41,748 nucleotides of DNA from Candidatus Latescibacterota bacterium (GCA_021295655.1 JAGWBX010000025.1:28211-69958); one strand, 5' to 3'. Counted from the first letter of the stretch, positions 1 through 8,795 are shown. Numbers and translations: made by a program. Notes: a model not told the origin generated them from the sequence alone.

Positions 1-86
1 GCCCAGGTCGGAGGTGCCTTGCGAGCCGGGCGACTCGACGGCCAAATTTAGGCAACTTATTTCTGGGACAGAACACTAGACGTCCG

Positions 87-977
87 ATGGCAAAACAGAA
101 TCGGTCCAGAGCCCACACGTTGTTGAAAGCCGCCGCCGGACTCTCCGGCGAGATTGGCGCGGATCTCGTGTTGCTGGTGGCGGACTCCGGTGTGACCCGG
201 TCGGCCGTACTGTCCCTGAACGACACCTGCCCGGTGCTGTTGGTCACCCGGCGCAATCGGTTTCTTCAGGGCATCGAGAGTTTGGGAATTCGACGGTTGA
301 GACTTGATTTCGACGATGTTTCCCATCTGGAACGGGTACGGCAGGGCATCATGCTGGGCATGGAGGCCGGTCACATCAAGAAGGGAAGCCGGCTGATTTG
401 CCTGGCGAATGTCATGGAACACGGTGGCGTGGACACGTTGATGACCGTGGACACCCGCTGGGAATTTGAGGACTTCGACCCGGAGAGCCTGGCTCCGTTG
501 GCAGGCGACCTGCCCGTTGAGGTGGTCAAGTCGGTGCTGGATATCGCACTTGACATCGGACGTGAAGGCCGGGAAGGCGAGCAGGTCGGCACCCTGTTCG
601 TACTGGGCGACTCCGACCGCGTCCTGGCCAATTCCCGGGTGATGACGTACGATCCGTTCCGCGGATATTCGAAACGGGAGCGGAACATCTGCGATCCCGT
701 TAACCGGGAAGGCGTGAAGGAGGTCGCATTGATGGACGGCGCGTTCATCGTCCAGGAGGATGGCGTTATACGCTCAGGTTGTCGCTATATCACGTCATAC
801 GTGGGGGGCCTCACGCTACCCAAGGGGTTGGGAGCACGACATGTTGCCGCGGCAGCGGTCACCAAGAACACCAACGCGATCGCTGTGGCGGTTTCTGAGT
901 CCACCGGTACGGTTCGGGCCTTCAGACGCGGAGAGATTGTCCTCCGGCGAGACCCGGGCCGACGCATCGCCCGATAG
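87..977 (+). CDS. DacZ-like diadenylate cyclase (c-di-AMP synthase)
   Basis: Predicted to condense two ATP into the second messenger cyclic di-AMP in the cytoplasm. The last 90 residues form a DisA_N/DAC domain: DGA at 217-219, then a GLGARH stretch and the signature AVSESTGTVRAF near 267-279. Residues 1-160 look like the pyruvate-kinase C-terminal-like domain that precedes the DAC domain in archaeal-type DacZ proteins; there are no membrane helices (unlike CdaA) and no HhH domain (unlike DisA). The usual RHR motif reads RHV at 251-253, which may alter activity. The ATG at 87 has no clear Shine-Dalgarno sequence, and the frame stays open to the window edge, so a longer protein cannot be excluded. 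A DUF1854 gene follows after 14 bp. Family call is firm; DacZ type and activity are inferred. Confidence 0.85.
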   Translation: MAKQNRSRAHTLLKAAAGLSGEIGADLVLLVADSGVTRSAVLSLNDTCPVLLVTRRNRFLQGIESLGIRRLRLDFDDVSHLERVRQGIMLGMEAGHIKKGSRLICLANVMEHGGVDTLMTVDTRWEFEDFDPESLAPLAGDLPVEVVKSVLDIALDIGREGREGEQVGTLFVLGDSDRVLANSRVMTYDPFRGYSKRERNICDPVNREGVKEVALMDGAFIVQEDGVIRSGCRYITSYVGGLTLPKGLGARHVAAAAVTKNTNAIAVAVSESTGTVRAFRRGEIVLRRDPGRRIAR

Positions 978-991
978 ACGGTCGGTTCCTG

Positions 992-1516
992 ATGCCTTCA
1001 ATTGAAGACTCAATGACAATCCGGTTGAAACAGTGCGAGAACGGTATTATTGCCGATGTCGGGGGCGACGTTCAGCCGGTGGCCCGGGTCGCGAGGGCGT
1101 TTCCGAGAAGCAATCCTGACCGCTTCGTGGGGCTTCTGGGAGAAGACGGTCAGGAGATCTGTCTGATTGAAGATCCTGGCACACTGGACGCGGACTCTCA
1201 GGAAATTTTGAACGCCGCGTTGAAAGACGCGTACTTTATTCCTCGGATTCGGGAAATCCTGTCGGTAACGCCTCGTGGAACGGGTGGTGAGTGGACCGTT
1301 GTCGCGGAAGACGGCGAAGTCGTGTTCCGAACGCAGGACCGGGAGGCGCTGGACGGCTCGGAACCTCCGTCGATCACGGTTACGGACGAAAACGGCCGGC
1401 GTTATCGGATCAAGGACTACTGGGCAATGGACAGGGAAAGTCGAAATGCAATGCGAGATCTTGTACCGGACGAGGTATTGCGCCTCAGGGCGAGGGTTGT
1501 CAGGCTTCGCCGTTAG
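992..1516 (+). CDS. DUF1854 family protein
   Basis: A 174-residue soluble protein of unknown function. It matches the DUF1854 pattern: a RAFP block near the N-terminus, then a DG-x-E...IED segment, YF-x-P-x-I-x-x-I, a W-x-V strand followed by an acidic turn, and D-x-x-G-x-x-Y-x-I-x-D near the C-terminus. Some proteobacterial members are annotated as associated with cyanophycin metabolism; nothing in this window supports that role. It lies 14 bp after the diadenylate cyclase gene and is probably co-transcribed with it. The start could be 992 or the ATG at 1013; neither has a strong ribosome binding site. Family recognition is from memory of the conserved blocks. Confidence 0.75.
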   Translation: MPSIEDSMTIRLKQCENGIIADVGGDVQPVARVARAFPRSNPDRFVGLLGEDGQEICLIEDPGTLDADSQEILNAALKDAYFIPRIREILSVTPRGTGGEWTVVAEDGEVVFRTQDREALDGSEPPSITVTDENGRRYRIKDYWAMDRESRNAMRDLVPDEVLRLRARVVRLRR

Positions 1517-1567
1517 GGTTCTGTTTTTCGGGAAAGGACGTGGTTTGAGCACGACAGCTTCCAGGGA

Positions 1568-2887
1568 GTGCAAGGTATGGAGGCAAGGCAAAGCAGATTC
1601 CTGATTTCAGGCGTCTTGATCGGCGTGTGTGCAATCGGCATACTGGCCCTGGGTGAAACCCGGTACAGAATGCCCCTTTTTTTTGTACTGTTCGGCCTGT
1701 GGATGGTTTTCTACGTGGCGGCGGTCCTGCATTGTTCGTGCGCCTCTCTAAAGACTGTCGTTCTGTTCGGTCTTCTGTTTCGCGTCATTCTGCTTTTTTC
1801 CGCGCCCGGCCTGTCGGACGACGTTTACCGGTACCTGTGGGACGGACGCGTTCAGGCCGCGGGGATAAATCCCTACGTGTATCCGCCTGCTTCCGAGGCG
1901 CTTGCTGACCTTAAAGACGACGTGGTCTTCCCCCGTGTAAACCATCCCCACGTGCCCACCATCTACCCTCCGCTGGCTCAAATATTCTTCCGCGTCTGTT
2001 ATCTCATTCACCCGTCTGTCTGGGCCATTAAGACGGGTCTCGTCCTTTTCGATCTGCTGACGGCGTGGTTTCTGCTGGGCCTGATACGGCTTTACGATCA
2101 GCATCCGGGACAGTTGCTCATTTACCTCTGGCATCCCCTGCTGCCGGTCGAGGTGGCGGGCAACGGCCACGTCGATGCGCTGGGTGTTTCCTTTATGGTT
2201 ATTGCGTTCCTCTATCTTCAGGTTGGAGGTTACGCGAGAGCATTCGCCGCGCTGGGACTCTCCTTTCTGGGCAAGTTCTTCGCCATCTGCCTGGTTCCGG
2301 TTTTTTTTCGCTGGATCTGCGGCAGGATCTCCCAAAGTTCTGAAGGGCGGTTGCGCGCAGGCTTCAGTCCGAAGGCCATTTGGCCCGTTCTGATTTTCAC
2401 CGCAACCATTGCGGCCGGGTACCTGCCCTACCGGGAAGCCGGAGACACCCTGTTTGCAGGGTTCCTCACTTATGCCGAACACTGGAGCTTCAATGCACCG
2501 GTTTATGACATCTTGAGTTACGCGCTGGACAACCCGCTTTGGGCGCGCGCGGCTATTGCGGTTGGATTTGGCACAGCGGTGATTCTCTTCACGTTCAGCA
2601 GGATGCCGCCAATTCAGGCAGGGTTCTTCCTTGTGGGCGCCTTCCTGTTGCTTACGCCAACATTGCACCCCTGGTATGCGATCTGGATGATACCCTTCAT
2701 GGTTTTTTACAGGCAGCCGGCGTGGCTGGTCTTTACAGGTCTGATCGCGGTTTCATATCACGTCCTGATCAGATACGCGAGCGAAGGGGTATGGGAAGAA
2801 GCGGTCTGGGTAACGCCTCTGCTATTCGGCGGGTTTGCCCTGGTCTGGGCATTTGAATGGATCAGGCAGCGACGCACTGAGACTTGA
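1568..2887 (+). CDS. Integral membrane glycosyltransferase, GT87/DUF2029-like
   Basis: A 439-residue polytopic membrane protein with many hydrophobic helices from the N-terminus onward. The first extracytoplasmic loop carries LSDDVYRYLWDGR followed by GINPY and YPP, a signature of polyprenol-phosphate-sugar-dependent transferases (GT-C fold, DUF2029/GT87-like). These enzymes move mannose or other sugars from lipid carriers to glycans or lipids on the outer face of the membrane. The acidic pair in SDDVYRY is the likely catalytic or metal site. The frame opens with GTG at 1568, preceded by an AGGGA-like sequence; an in-frame ATG at 1577 is an alternative. It is the last gene of a rightward trio and is followed by an inverted-repeat element. 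The sugar and acceptor cannot be told. Confidence 0.75.
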   Translation: MQGMEARQSRFLISGVLIGVCAIGILALGETRYRMPLFFVLFGLWMVFYVAAVLHCSCASLKTVVLFGLLFRVILLFSAPGLSDDVYRYLWDGRVQAAGINPYVYPPASEALADLKDDVVFPRVNHPHVPTIYPPLAQIFFRVCYLIHPSVWAIKTGLVLFDLLTAWFLLGLIRLYDQHPGQLLIYLWHPLLPVEVAGNGHVDALGVSFMVIAFLYLQVGGYARAFAALGLSFLGKFFAICLVPVFFRWICGRISQSSEGRLRAGFSPKAIWPVLIFTATIAAGYLPYREAGDTLFAGFLTYAEHWSFNAPVYDILSYALDNPLWARAAIAVGFGTAVILFTFSRMPPIQAGFFLVGAFLLLTPTLHPWYAIWMIPFMVFYRQPAWLVFTGLIAVSYHVLIRYASEGVWEEAVWVTPLLFGGFALVWAFEWIRQRRTET

Positions 2888-2928
2888 GATTCTCACGGAA
2901 TCGCAGTCCGGAATGGGCGGCGTTTCCC

Positions 2929-3073
2929 TAACAGCCCGTTGAAAAAGTCCATCCGGACTACGTCCTGCCCTTGTGGCCGAACACCTGCGTTGCGCTCCCT
3001 TGCCGAATCCCGCGATTCGACGCGGTCGCGCGCCTTGCCTTCGGCGCAGAGCGACTTTTTCAACGGACTGCTA
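2929..3073. repeat. 145-bp inverted-repeat element (MITE/REP-like), complete copy
   Basis: The two 21-nt ends (2929-2949 and 3053-3073) are inverted repeats agreeing at 19 of 21 positions, with the shared core CCGTTGAAAAAGTC. Both outer ends are TA, as expected if a TA target was duplicated. The interior contains a small hairpin (CGAATC/GATTCG around 3005-3020) and TGCGTTGCGCTCCCT, which recurs in the copy near 38.4 kb. It encodes no protein and sits between two convergent genes, where it could also act as a terminator. Further copies or fragments occur at 22182, 24371, 38340, 38629 and 41669. Confidence 0.8.
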
Positions 3074-3109
3074 AATATCGCGATCGGGGAATGAAACGGT
3101 TCCCGCATT

Positions 3110-6100
3110 CTACACCACCTTGCCGAACAGGAGAGCAAACCGCACGAAGTCTGAGAATGCGACTTTGCCGTCGTCGTCCAGATCGAACCGGGGATCGGTG
3201 GAGCCGAAGGCGCCGGCAAACAGCAGGAAGTCGGAAAAATCAACCCTGCCGTTTTCGTCGAAGTCGGCAATTCCCGCCGAAGGAAAGGTGGTCTGCCCGG
3301 ATGTAAACGAAATGTGCCGGTACCTGGACGCGAGGGGGACGCGGGACGAGTCCGCGGCCATGGTGCAGATAACGGCGTACTCACGGCCGGCTTCAAAAGG
3401 AATCGAAAACGACAGCAGAGCGCGCCGGCTCGTACGGTCAAGAATCACCGAGGTCGGGTGACCCAGGTCAGGAACGACCGAATATCCGTGGGGATTGGCC
3501 GTTTGGGCTGACATCGGTTCACTGAACGTGAGCGAGAGACTGTTCTCATGAACGACTTCCACGCGATTCAGTTCCGGAGCAGGGTTGGGGCGCAGGGCGT
3601 GTGTTTCGGAGTGGATTTCATCGCCGTTGGACAGCGTGGCAACCACGACGTAACGATATACGCTGTCTTCGGTCAGGCCGGTGTCCGTGTACGTATTTCC
3701 GGTTAGTTTGTCGATTATTGTGTCAAGCGTATTTCCGTCGACGCCGCGCAGGATACGATGGATGGCGCCGCCTTCCAGGGACGTCCACTCAAGTCGGGCG
3801 CTGTCCGGTCCCAGCGGATAGGCCCGGACGAGCTGCAGCACCCTCCGGATTCCCGGCCCGGTACGTTCCATCAGACGCACGGCGCCGTCCCGGCTGTAGA
3901 GCAGTTCGGCATAGCCATCCCCGTCCAGATCCGTAATGAGGGGGCGGTACGTCAATGAAACGGTCTCGTGCCAGACGGGTTCGTATGAATCCGGCCCGGT
4001 GGCGCGAATGACGTAAAGGTCCGGCAGAAGACAGACGGCCAGATCCGGCACGCCGTTGCCGTCCACGTCGCCCGTCGCAATGCCGTTTCCCGTTGAAATG
4101 ACACCCGAGACGCGGATCGACCACTCCAGGGCATAGGAGGAGATTCCGTTTGCGCTGTAGATTTCAAGGTTCCACCTGCCGTTGAGCGCGTCGTTCCGGT
4201 CTTCCGCCGCACGGGCCACGGCAAATTCCACGTCGCCGTCATTATCAATATCAGCGCCGCCGCCAATCCAATGTGTGTTGGTACTGTCACTGCCCGCCAG
4301 TTTCCAGGTCTGCGCGAAACCGCCGCCCTGCCGGGCTTCATAGATCCAGAGGTCTCCGTCGTCGTCACCTGAGAGAATTTCCTTCCGCCCGTTGCCATTC
4401 AGATCCGCAACGACAAGCCGGAGACCGGGCCAGTTTGAGCCGTCGGTCGGATTCGAAAGGGTGGCACCTCCAACGAAAGCGCCTTCTCTGGTACTCTTCA
4501 GTATGCGAATGTCTCTTGTAAGCGCCGAAAGGGCCACGATCTCGTTTCTGCCGTCACCGTCGACGTCGGCGATTTCGCCGCCCTGGAATTCAGGGATATC
4601 CAGAAGAGTTTCGGAGGGAAACGGTGTCCCGACGAAGAGCCGGAGGCGGGCGATGTTGGTGCGGGGGAAGTTGATGCCGAGAAGGTCGGTGCGGCCGTCG
4701 TTGTTCGCGTCGCCCAGGGCCCAGGGAAGGAACGACTCGCGGGTCCGGAAAACGGTTGTGAAGTTTCCGTTTTCGTCACGTTCCAAGATCAGGTTCGTGT
4801 TGTAGGGACGGCCGCTGACGTAGGGCATCAGTACGACTTCGGGACGCCCGTCCATGTCGAAGTCGGCGGTCTCGTTTGCAATATACCCGTCGGGCAGCGT
4901 GCCGGTCTGAACGAAACCCGTAGAGGAAAGACGAAGCGGATTCACCGGGAATGTCAACGCTTCGGAAAGCCTGGGCGGCCCGGCGGCATCCCGCGCCATG
5001 ATTCGGTATTCCAGGAGTCCGGGTGCGAGGTCCGGAGGCAGGGTGACGCGATGGCGTGTGTAGATGATATCCGAAAACAGGGTGTCTTCCCGCGTCGCCG
5101 TTGACGAACGATAGAGCAGGGCGCCGCGTGTCGGATGTCTGGTATGCCACTCGGCGTGGTAAGTCTGTCGGTTTCCGATGAGTATGGGTGCGAAAGACGC
5201 CTTCGAAATAACCGGCGGCGCCCGCCGTATGCCAATTCGCACCCGATCTTCCAGCGTGGTGCCGTCCGTCAGTCGGGCCAGCAGCCGTAAGATGGCGGTG
5301 GTGTCTGCCCATGTACCCGGCGTCCAGGAATACCGGACGTTCGATCCCGGCGGTCCACCGGAAAGCCGGGTCCAGGACTGAGGATCTTCTCCCATGCCCG
5401 AGAACAGTTCGTAACCGACAACGTTGGGACCATCGGCCCGGGCGATGATGTCAACGTTCTGCCTGGCGCTGTCATCCGTCCGGGGGTGGTCGATCTGTAC
5501 GACGGGCGGATTGGCCCATCCCGTGGATTTCTCGAGCAATATCGCCGCATCGATACGGCCCGCGCCGCTGCTGCTGTCCCAACCCTCCTTCCCGAGATCA
5601 ATCACGGATGCCGTGAGCAGCGTGCGGACCTGCTCGGCGGTGAGATCGGGACGACGGGAGAGAATGAGTGCCGCGATGCCTGCGATATGAGGCGCCGAGA
5701 AGGACGTGCCGGAGGCATGCGCGTAGCGGTTTCCAGGCATGGTTGTAAGCGTCCCGGAGCCGGGCGCGACCAGGTCCAGCGGGACCCCCAGGCTGCTGAA
5801 AGCGGCAATCCGGTCCAGCGGCGCCGTGGCCCCCACGGCGATGGTTTCGTCCATGGCAGCCGGGTATGACAGTCCGAATTCACCGCTGTTTCCAGCCGAA
5901 CTGACGAGGACAATGCCGTTCGCAGCCGCATAGCGCACCACGTCGCGGATGAGGAATGCGCTCTCCGGCCCCCCCCAGCTCATATTGATGACGTGTGCTC
6001 CGTTTTCCATGGCATAGAGAATTGCGGCGGCAAGGTCGTCTTCCTCAAGAAAGGTAAGGTTGGATTGCAGCGTCACGCCGGCGCGAAGTGACATCAGCGC

Positions 6101-6859
6101 GGCGTCGGGCGCGACGCCGGCGATGCCCACGCCATTGCCTGTTACAGCCGCGGCGATGCCCGCAACACGGGTTCCGTGGCCGGATTCGTCCATCGGATCG
6201 TTGTCGGGCGAGAGGTAGTCGCCCTTTGCAGGGAGTGTCGGGGTGTGCGTGAAGTCCCACCCGCGAACGTCGTCCACGTACCCGTTGTTGTCGTCATCGA
6301 TGCCCGGCCGACCGGATGCTTCAACGGTGTTGATCCAGATATTGCCCGCCAGGTCTTCGTGGGTATAGTCCACGCCGGAATCGATAATCGCGACAACGAC
6401 GTCCTGTTCGCCCGGGGGAAGGCCATCCAGAAGGACCTGCCATCTGATCTGCTCCAGACCGTACTGATCGGGCAGCCGTGGATCGTCGGGAGCGTCGTGG
6501 TGGGAAAAAAGGTGGATGGGTTGGGCATAGAGGACGTCGGGGTGCGCGGTGTAGGCGGCCGCGGCTTCCACGGGACTTGCGCCGGGGTCAATCTCAAGGC
6601 GGTACACCTGCGGCAATCCCGGGACGCGTTTGGCCGGGACAGCGAGTGGTTTAAAGACCGGCTCGGGGGCGCCGGCGCCAAAACGCATATGCAGGCTCGC
6701 AAGGCTTCCCGCAGCGGTTTTCGCCGCCGCAGTTTTGAACCTGACAAGAATCTGCCCCGGAGCGTGTGCGGGTTGCGCCGCGGCGGAGCCGAAGGCGGGA
6801 AACAATATCAAGACTTGAAATATGGCAGATATCGCCTGCAATCGGATGGTTCGATTCAA
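3110..6859 (-). CDS. Secreted subtilisin-like protease with VCBS/FG-GAP propeller and dockerin-like tail
   Basis: Predicted exported serine protease, 1249 residues from a TTG start at 6859. A GGAG lies 7 nt upstream of that start; upstream in-frame ATGs would overlap the MFS gene. A signal peptide covers about 1-28, and an inhibitor-I9-like propeptide region about 35-120. The S8 catalytic domain has Asp160 (IIDSGVDYTHED), His228 (GHGTRVAGIA), the oxyanion Asn324 (SAGNSG) and Ser386 (GTSFSAPHIAG), so it should be active. Seven D-x-D-x-D-G Ca-binding repeats start near 665, 716, 763, 818, 869, 930 and 977, consistent with one seven-bladed FG-GAP/VCBS propeller. Fibronectin-III-like (about 1015-1090) and Ig-like (1095-1188) domains follow. 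The tail (1197-1249) has two EF-hand-like DFSDF/AFSDF repeats resembling a dockerin. Substrate is unknown. Confidence 0.9.
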   Translation of the reverse strand: MNRTIRLQAISAIFQVLILFPAFGSAAAQPAHAPGQILVRFKTAAAKTAAGSLASLHMRFGAGAPEPVFKPLAVPAKRVPGLPQVYRLEIDPGASPVEAAAAYTAHPDVLYAQPIHLFSHHDAPDDPRLPDQYGLEQIRWQVLLDGLPPGEQDVVVAIIDSGVDYTHEDLAGNIWINTVEASGRPGIDDDNNGYVDDVRGWDFTHTPTLPAKGDYLSPDNDPMDESGHGTRVAGIAAAVTGNGVGIAGVAPDAALMSLRAGVTLQSNLTFLEEDDLAAAILYAMENGAHVINMSWGGPESAFLIRDVVRYAAANGIVLVSSAGNSGEFGLSYPAAMDETIAVGATAPLDRIAAFSSLGVPLDLVAPGSGTLTTMPGNRYAHASGTSFSAPHIAGIAALILSRRPDLTAEQVRTLLTASVIDLGKEGWDSSSGAGRIDAAILLEKSTGWANPPVVQIDHPRTDDSARQNVDIIARADGPNVVGYELFSGMGEDPQSWTRLSGGPPGSNVRYSWTPGTWADTTAILRLLARLTDGTTLEDRVRIGIRRAPPVISKASFAPILIGNRQTYHAEWHTRHPTRGALLYRSSTATREDTLFSDIIYTRHRVTLPPDLAPGLLEYRIMARDAAGPPRLSEALTFPVNPLRLSSTGFVQTGTLPDGYIANETADFDMDGRPEVVLMPYVSGRPYNTNLILERDENGNFTTVFRTRESFLPWALGDANNDGRTDLLGINFPRTNIARLRLFVGTPFPSETLLDIPEFQGGEIADVDGDGRNEIVALSALTRDIRILKSTREGAFVGGATLSNPTDGSNWPGLRLVVADLNGNGRKEILSGDDDGDLWIYEARQGGGFAQTWKLAGSDSTNTHWIGGGADIDNDGDVEFAVARAAEDRNDALNGRWNLEIYSANGISSYALEWSIRVSGVISTGNGIATGDVDGNGVPDLAVCLLPDLYVIRATGPDSYEPVWHETVSLTYRPLITDLDGDGYAELLYSRDGAVRLMERTGPGIRRVLQLVRAYPLGPDSARLEWTSLEGGAIHRILRGVDGNTLDTIIDKLTGNTYTDTGLTEDSVYRYVVVATLSNGDEIHSETHALRPNPAPELNRVEVVHENSLSLTFSEPMSAQTANPHGYSVVPDLGHPTSVILDRTSRRALLSFSIPFEAGREYAVICTMAADSSRVPLASRYRHISFTSGQTTFPSAGIADFDENGRVDFSDFLLFAGAFGSTDPRFDLDDDGKVAFSDFVRFALLFGKVV

Positions 6860-6962
6860 GGTCCGGCTCCCGTAATTTAATGCTTCATTACCGCAGCAGC
6901 CCCTTTTCACCGGCCGTTTCGTTATGGACGGGATATCCGGCCGGAGGTTCCGTTTAAGTCGA

Positions 6963-8150
6963 TCAGCGATCGGGTACCGCTCCGGCGTCACCCCGATCCG
7001 GGATTCCCGGCAATGCGGCCACAAGCGCGGCGGAAGGAAGCAAGATGAGGGAGACGCATGCCAGAGCAAACGCCATGGACGTAATCTCTGCAAGAAGACC
7101 AATGCCCGGTAGCATCAGCCCCGAGATTCCCCATGCAAAACCCATCACCAGCCCCGTGGCCGTGCTGGCGTGCTGCGGCAGGATGCGCTGCGCCAGCACG
7201 ATATTGGTGGTGGCGCCGAGGTCGAAAATGAACCCGGCAAAAAGAAAACACACCAGCGAGACGGGCCCGGAGGTGAAGCAAAAGACAACGTAGAAGACGG
7301 TCGAGAACGCGCAGGACCAACCCAGAAGCCTGCGAGGCGCCACACGGTCACCGAGATATCCGCCGGCCAGACGGCCCAGCGTGGCCGCGATCAGGTAGGC
7401 GGACAACACCCAGCCGATCCTGGAAATATCCCACATCCGTTCGTGACCGAGTATGGAGACGAAGCTCACACAGGCCGCGTGCACCAGAGATCGAAACACG
7501 GCGATTGCATACAGGATCCAGAGCGGACGCATGGCCGCCGTCCGAAGAAACGCGTAGTTGATGCGGACCGGCGCCTTCGTACTCTCGGCCCGGGCGCCGA
7601 TCCCGGACATGCGGAAAAGGACCGCTGCGGCCACAAGACAGGGAAAGATAACGATCCACAGGGACTCCATCCCGTATCGCGAGACAATCTGTGTCCCGGT
7701 CACCGGCGCAATGGCCATGCCCAAAGGCCCGCCGGTCAGGAAGACCGCCATGGTAAAATTGGATCGTCCGGGTAATGACGTCGTCACGAGCCCGCCGGCA
7801 GTCGGATGGAAGAGTGACGAACCCAGAGATGCCAGGATAAGAAAACCGGCGAGTACGGCTGCCGTTGGCAGCATTCCGATTACGGAAACGCAAAGGCCGC
7901 ACGCGAGAACGCCGAGGGCCGCCAGACGCACGCGATTGGACCGGTCGCCGATGTAGCCCATAAACGGTTGCGGGATATTGCCAAAGAGAGAGACGACCAT
8001 GGGCAGGAGGGAAGCTTCCACCAGCGTAAGCCCGAACTTTTCCTTGAAAAGGGCCAGCAACGGTGGAAACAGGGTCATGTAGAAATCGACGGTCGTGTGC
8101 GCATAGGTAATCAGGCAGACCCGCAGCATTGGACGTCGCGTCAGTTGCAT
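6963..8150 (-). CDS. MFS transporter, Fsr-like
   Basis: A 395-residue major facilitator superfamily protein with about twelve hydrophobic segments. The MFS motif A appears as GYIGDRSNR at 65-73 between helices 2 and 3, and again as GYLGDR in the second half, as expected from the internal duplication. The N-terminal half (THTTVDFY-like first helix, then SLFHPTAGGLV) resembles the fosmidomycin-resistance (Fsr) branch of drug or organic-anion exporters. The start at 8150 has GGGAA a few bases upstream. It shares the leftward strand with the subtilase gene (103 bp downstream) and the CbiX gene (75 bp upstream). The substrate cannot be inferred; the Fsr likeness is only by pattern. Confidence 0.85.
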   Translation of the reverse strand: MQLTRRPMLRVCLITYAHTTVDFYMTLFPPLLALFKEKFGLTLVEASLLPMVVSLFGNIPQPFMGYIGDRSNRVRLAALGVLACGLCVSVIGMLPTAAVLAGFLILASLGSSLFHPTAGGLVTTSLPGRSNFTMAVFLTGGPLGMAIAPVTGTQIVSRYGMESLWIVIFPCLVAAAVLFRMSGIGARAESTKAPVRINYAFLRTAAMRPLWILYAIAVFRSLVHAACVSFVSILGHERMWDISRIGWVLSAYLIAATLGRLAGGYLGDRVAPRRLLGWSCAFSTVFYVVFCFTSGPVSLVCFLFAGFIFDLGATTNIVLAQRILPQHASTATGLVMGFAWGISGLMLPGIGLLAEITSMAFALACVSLILLPSAALVAALPGIPDRGDAGAVPDR

Positions 8151-8225
8151 CTGAGTTCCCGGTGACCGGCGGTGCGGTGAAGTTGAGCGGGATCCGTCGA
8201 AAAGAAGTGACGTGAGGCGGGAAAA

Positions 8226-8588
8226 TTACGCGAGGCCCGCGCGTTCGATAACGACCTCTCCGATCTTGTCATGGATTCCCAGGGGTCCGGTGACCCGGAA
8301 CGTGACGCCTGGAAAACGAACCGCGGCCCGTTCAACCATGGCAGGAATATCGTGAGTGGCGTGACGCCCGGGCGAGAGCATGTAAGGGTGAACGATAACC
8401 TCGGTTGCGCCGTCGCGAACGCAGGCTTCAACGCCTTCTTCCAGGGTGGGTCGGGCGAGTTCCATGTGGGCGATGTACACAAGAAGCCCCCCGCGTTTCC
8501 GCCTCACGATTTCCGCAACGTCTTCCAGCATACGATTGGCTTCGTCCAGGGTAGAACCGTGATCGACAATGAGAAGCGCTTTGGACAT
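8226..8588 (-). CDS. CbiX/SirB-family short-form chelatase
   Basis: A 120-residue protein of the sirohydrochlorin cobalto-/ferrochelatase family, which inserts Co or Fe into the precursor of cobalamin or siroheme. The HG motif is at His10 (VDHGST) and the second metal-site motif HPYML-SPGRH ends with His76. The length matches the single-domain CbiX-S form, which works as a homodimer, and not the two-domain CbiX-L or CbiK. No other tetrapyrrole genes are nearby, so the metal and pathway are undecided. Functionally uncharacterised single-domain homologues also exist. The ATG at 8588 lacks a strong ribosome binding site. Confidence 0.8.
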   Translation of the reverse strand: MSKALLIVDHGSTLDEANRMLEDVAEIVRRKRGGLLVYIAHMELARPTLEEGVEACVRDGATEVIVHPYMLSPGRHATHDIPAMVERAAVRFPGVTFRVTGPLGIHDKIGEVVIERAGLA

Positions 8589-8795
8589 AATGGATTAACC
8601 CCAATCCGAAGAAAACAGCAACTCGGCCACGCGACGAAAACCCCTGAAACGGGGCGCAACGGTCGTCAAGAAGGACGTTTTTTCAGTTCACGTCGAGTGA
8701 CTCTGGAGATCTAGACAATACCCACCCGCCCTTCAGCGCAACCACGGGAAGCAGAAGACAGGACTCGGCACGAAATGCAGGATCCTGATTCGGGT

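Noticed and set aside
1748..2668. 306-residue minus-strand frame opposite the membrane glycosyltransferase
   Set aside because: It is highly charged with no domain and mirrors the hydrophobic codons of the true gene.
2893..3441. Minus-strand frame through the 145-bp repeat and the subtilase 3' end
   Set aside because: Its C-terminal part is the translated repeat, and the rest is out of frame with the subtilase; no independent support.
6860..7102. N-terminal extension of the subtilase frame to 7102
   Set aside because: It overlaps the end of the MFS gene, has no signal-peptide character, and the TTG at 6859 has a good ribosome binding site directly before a signal peptide.
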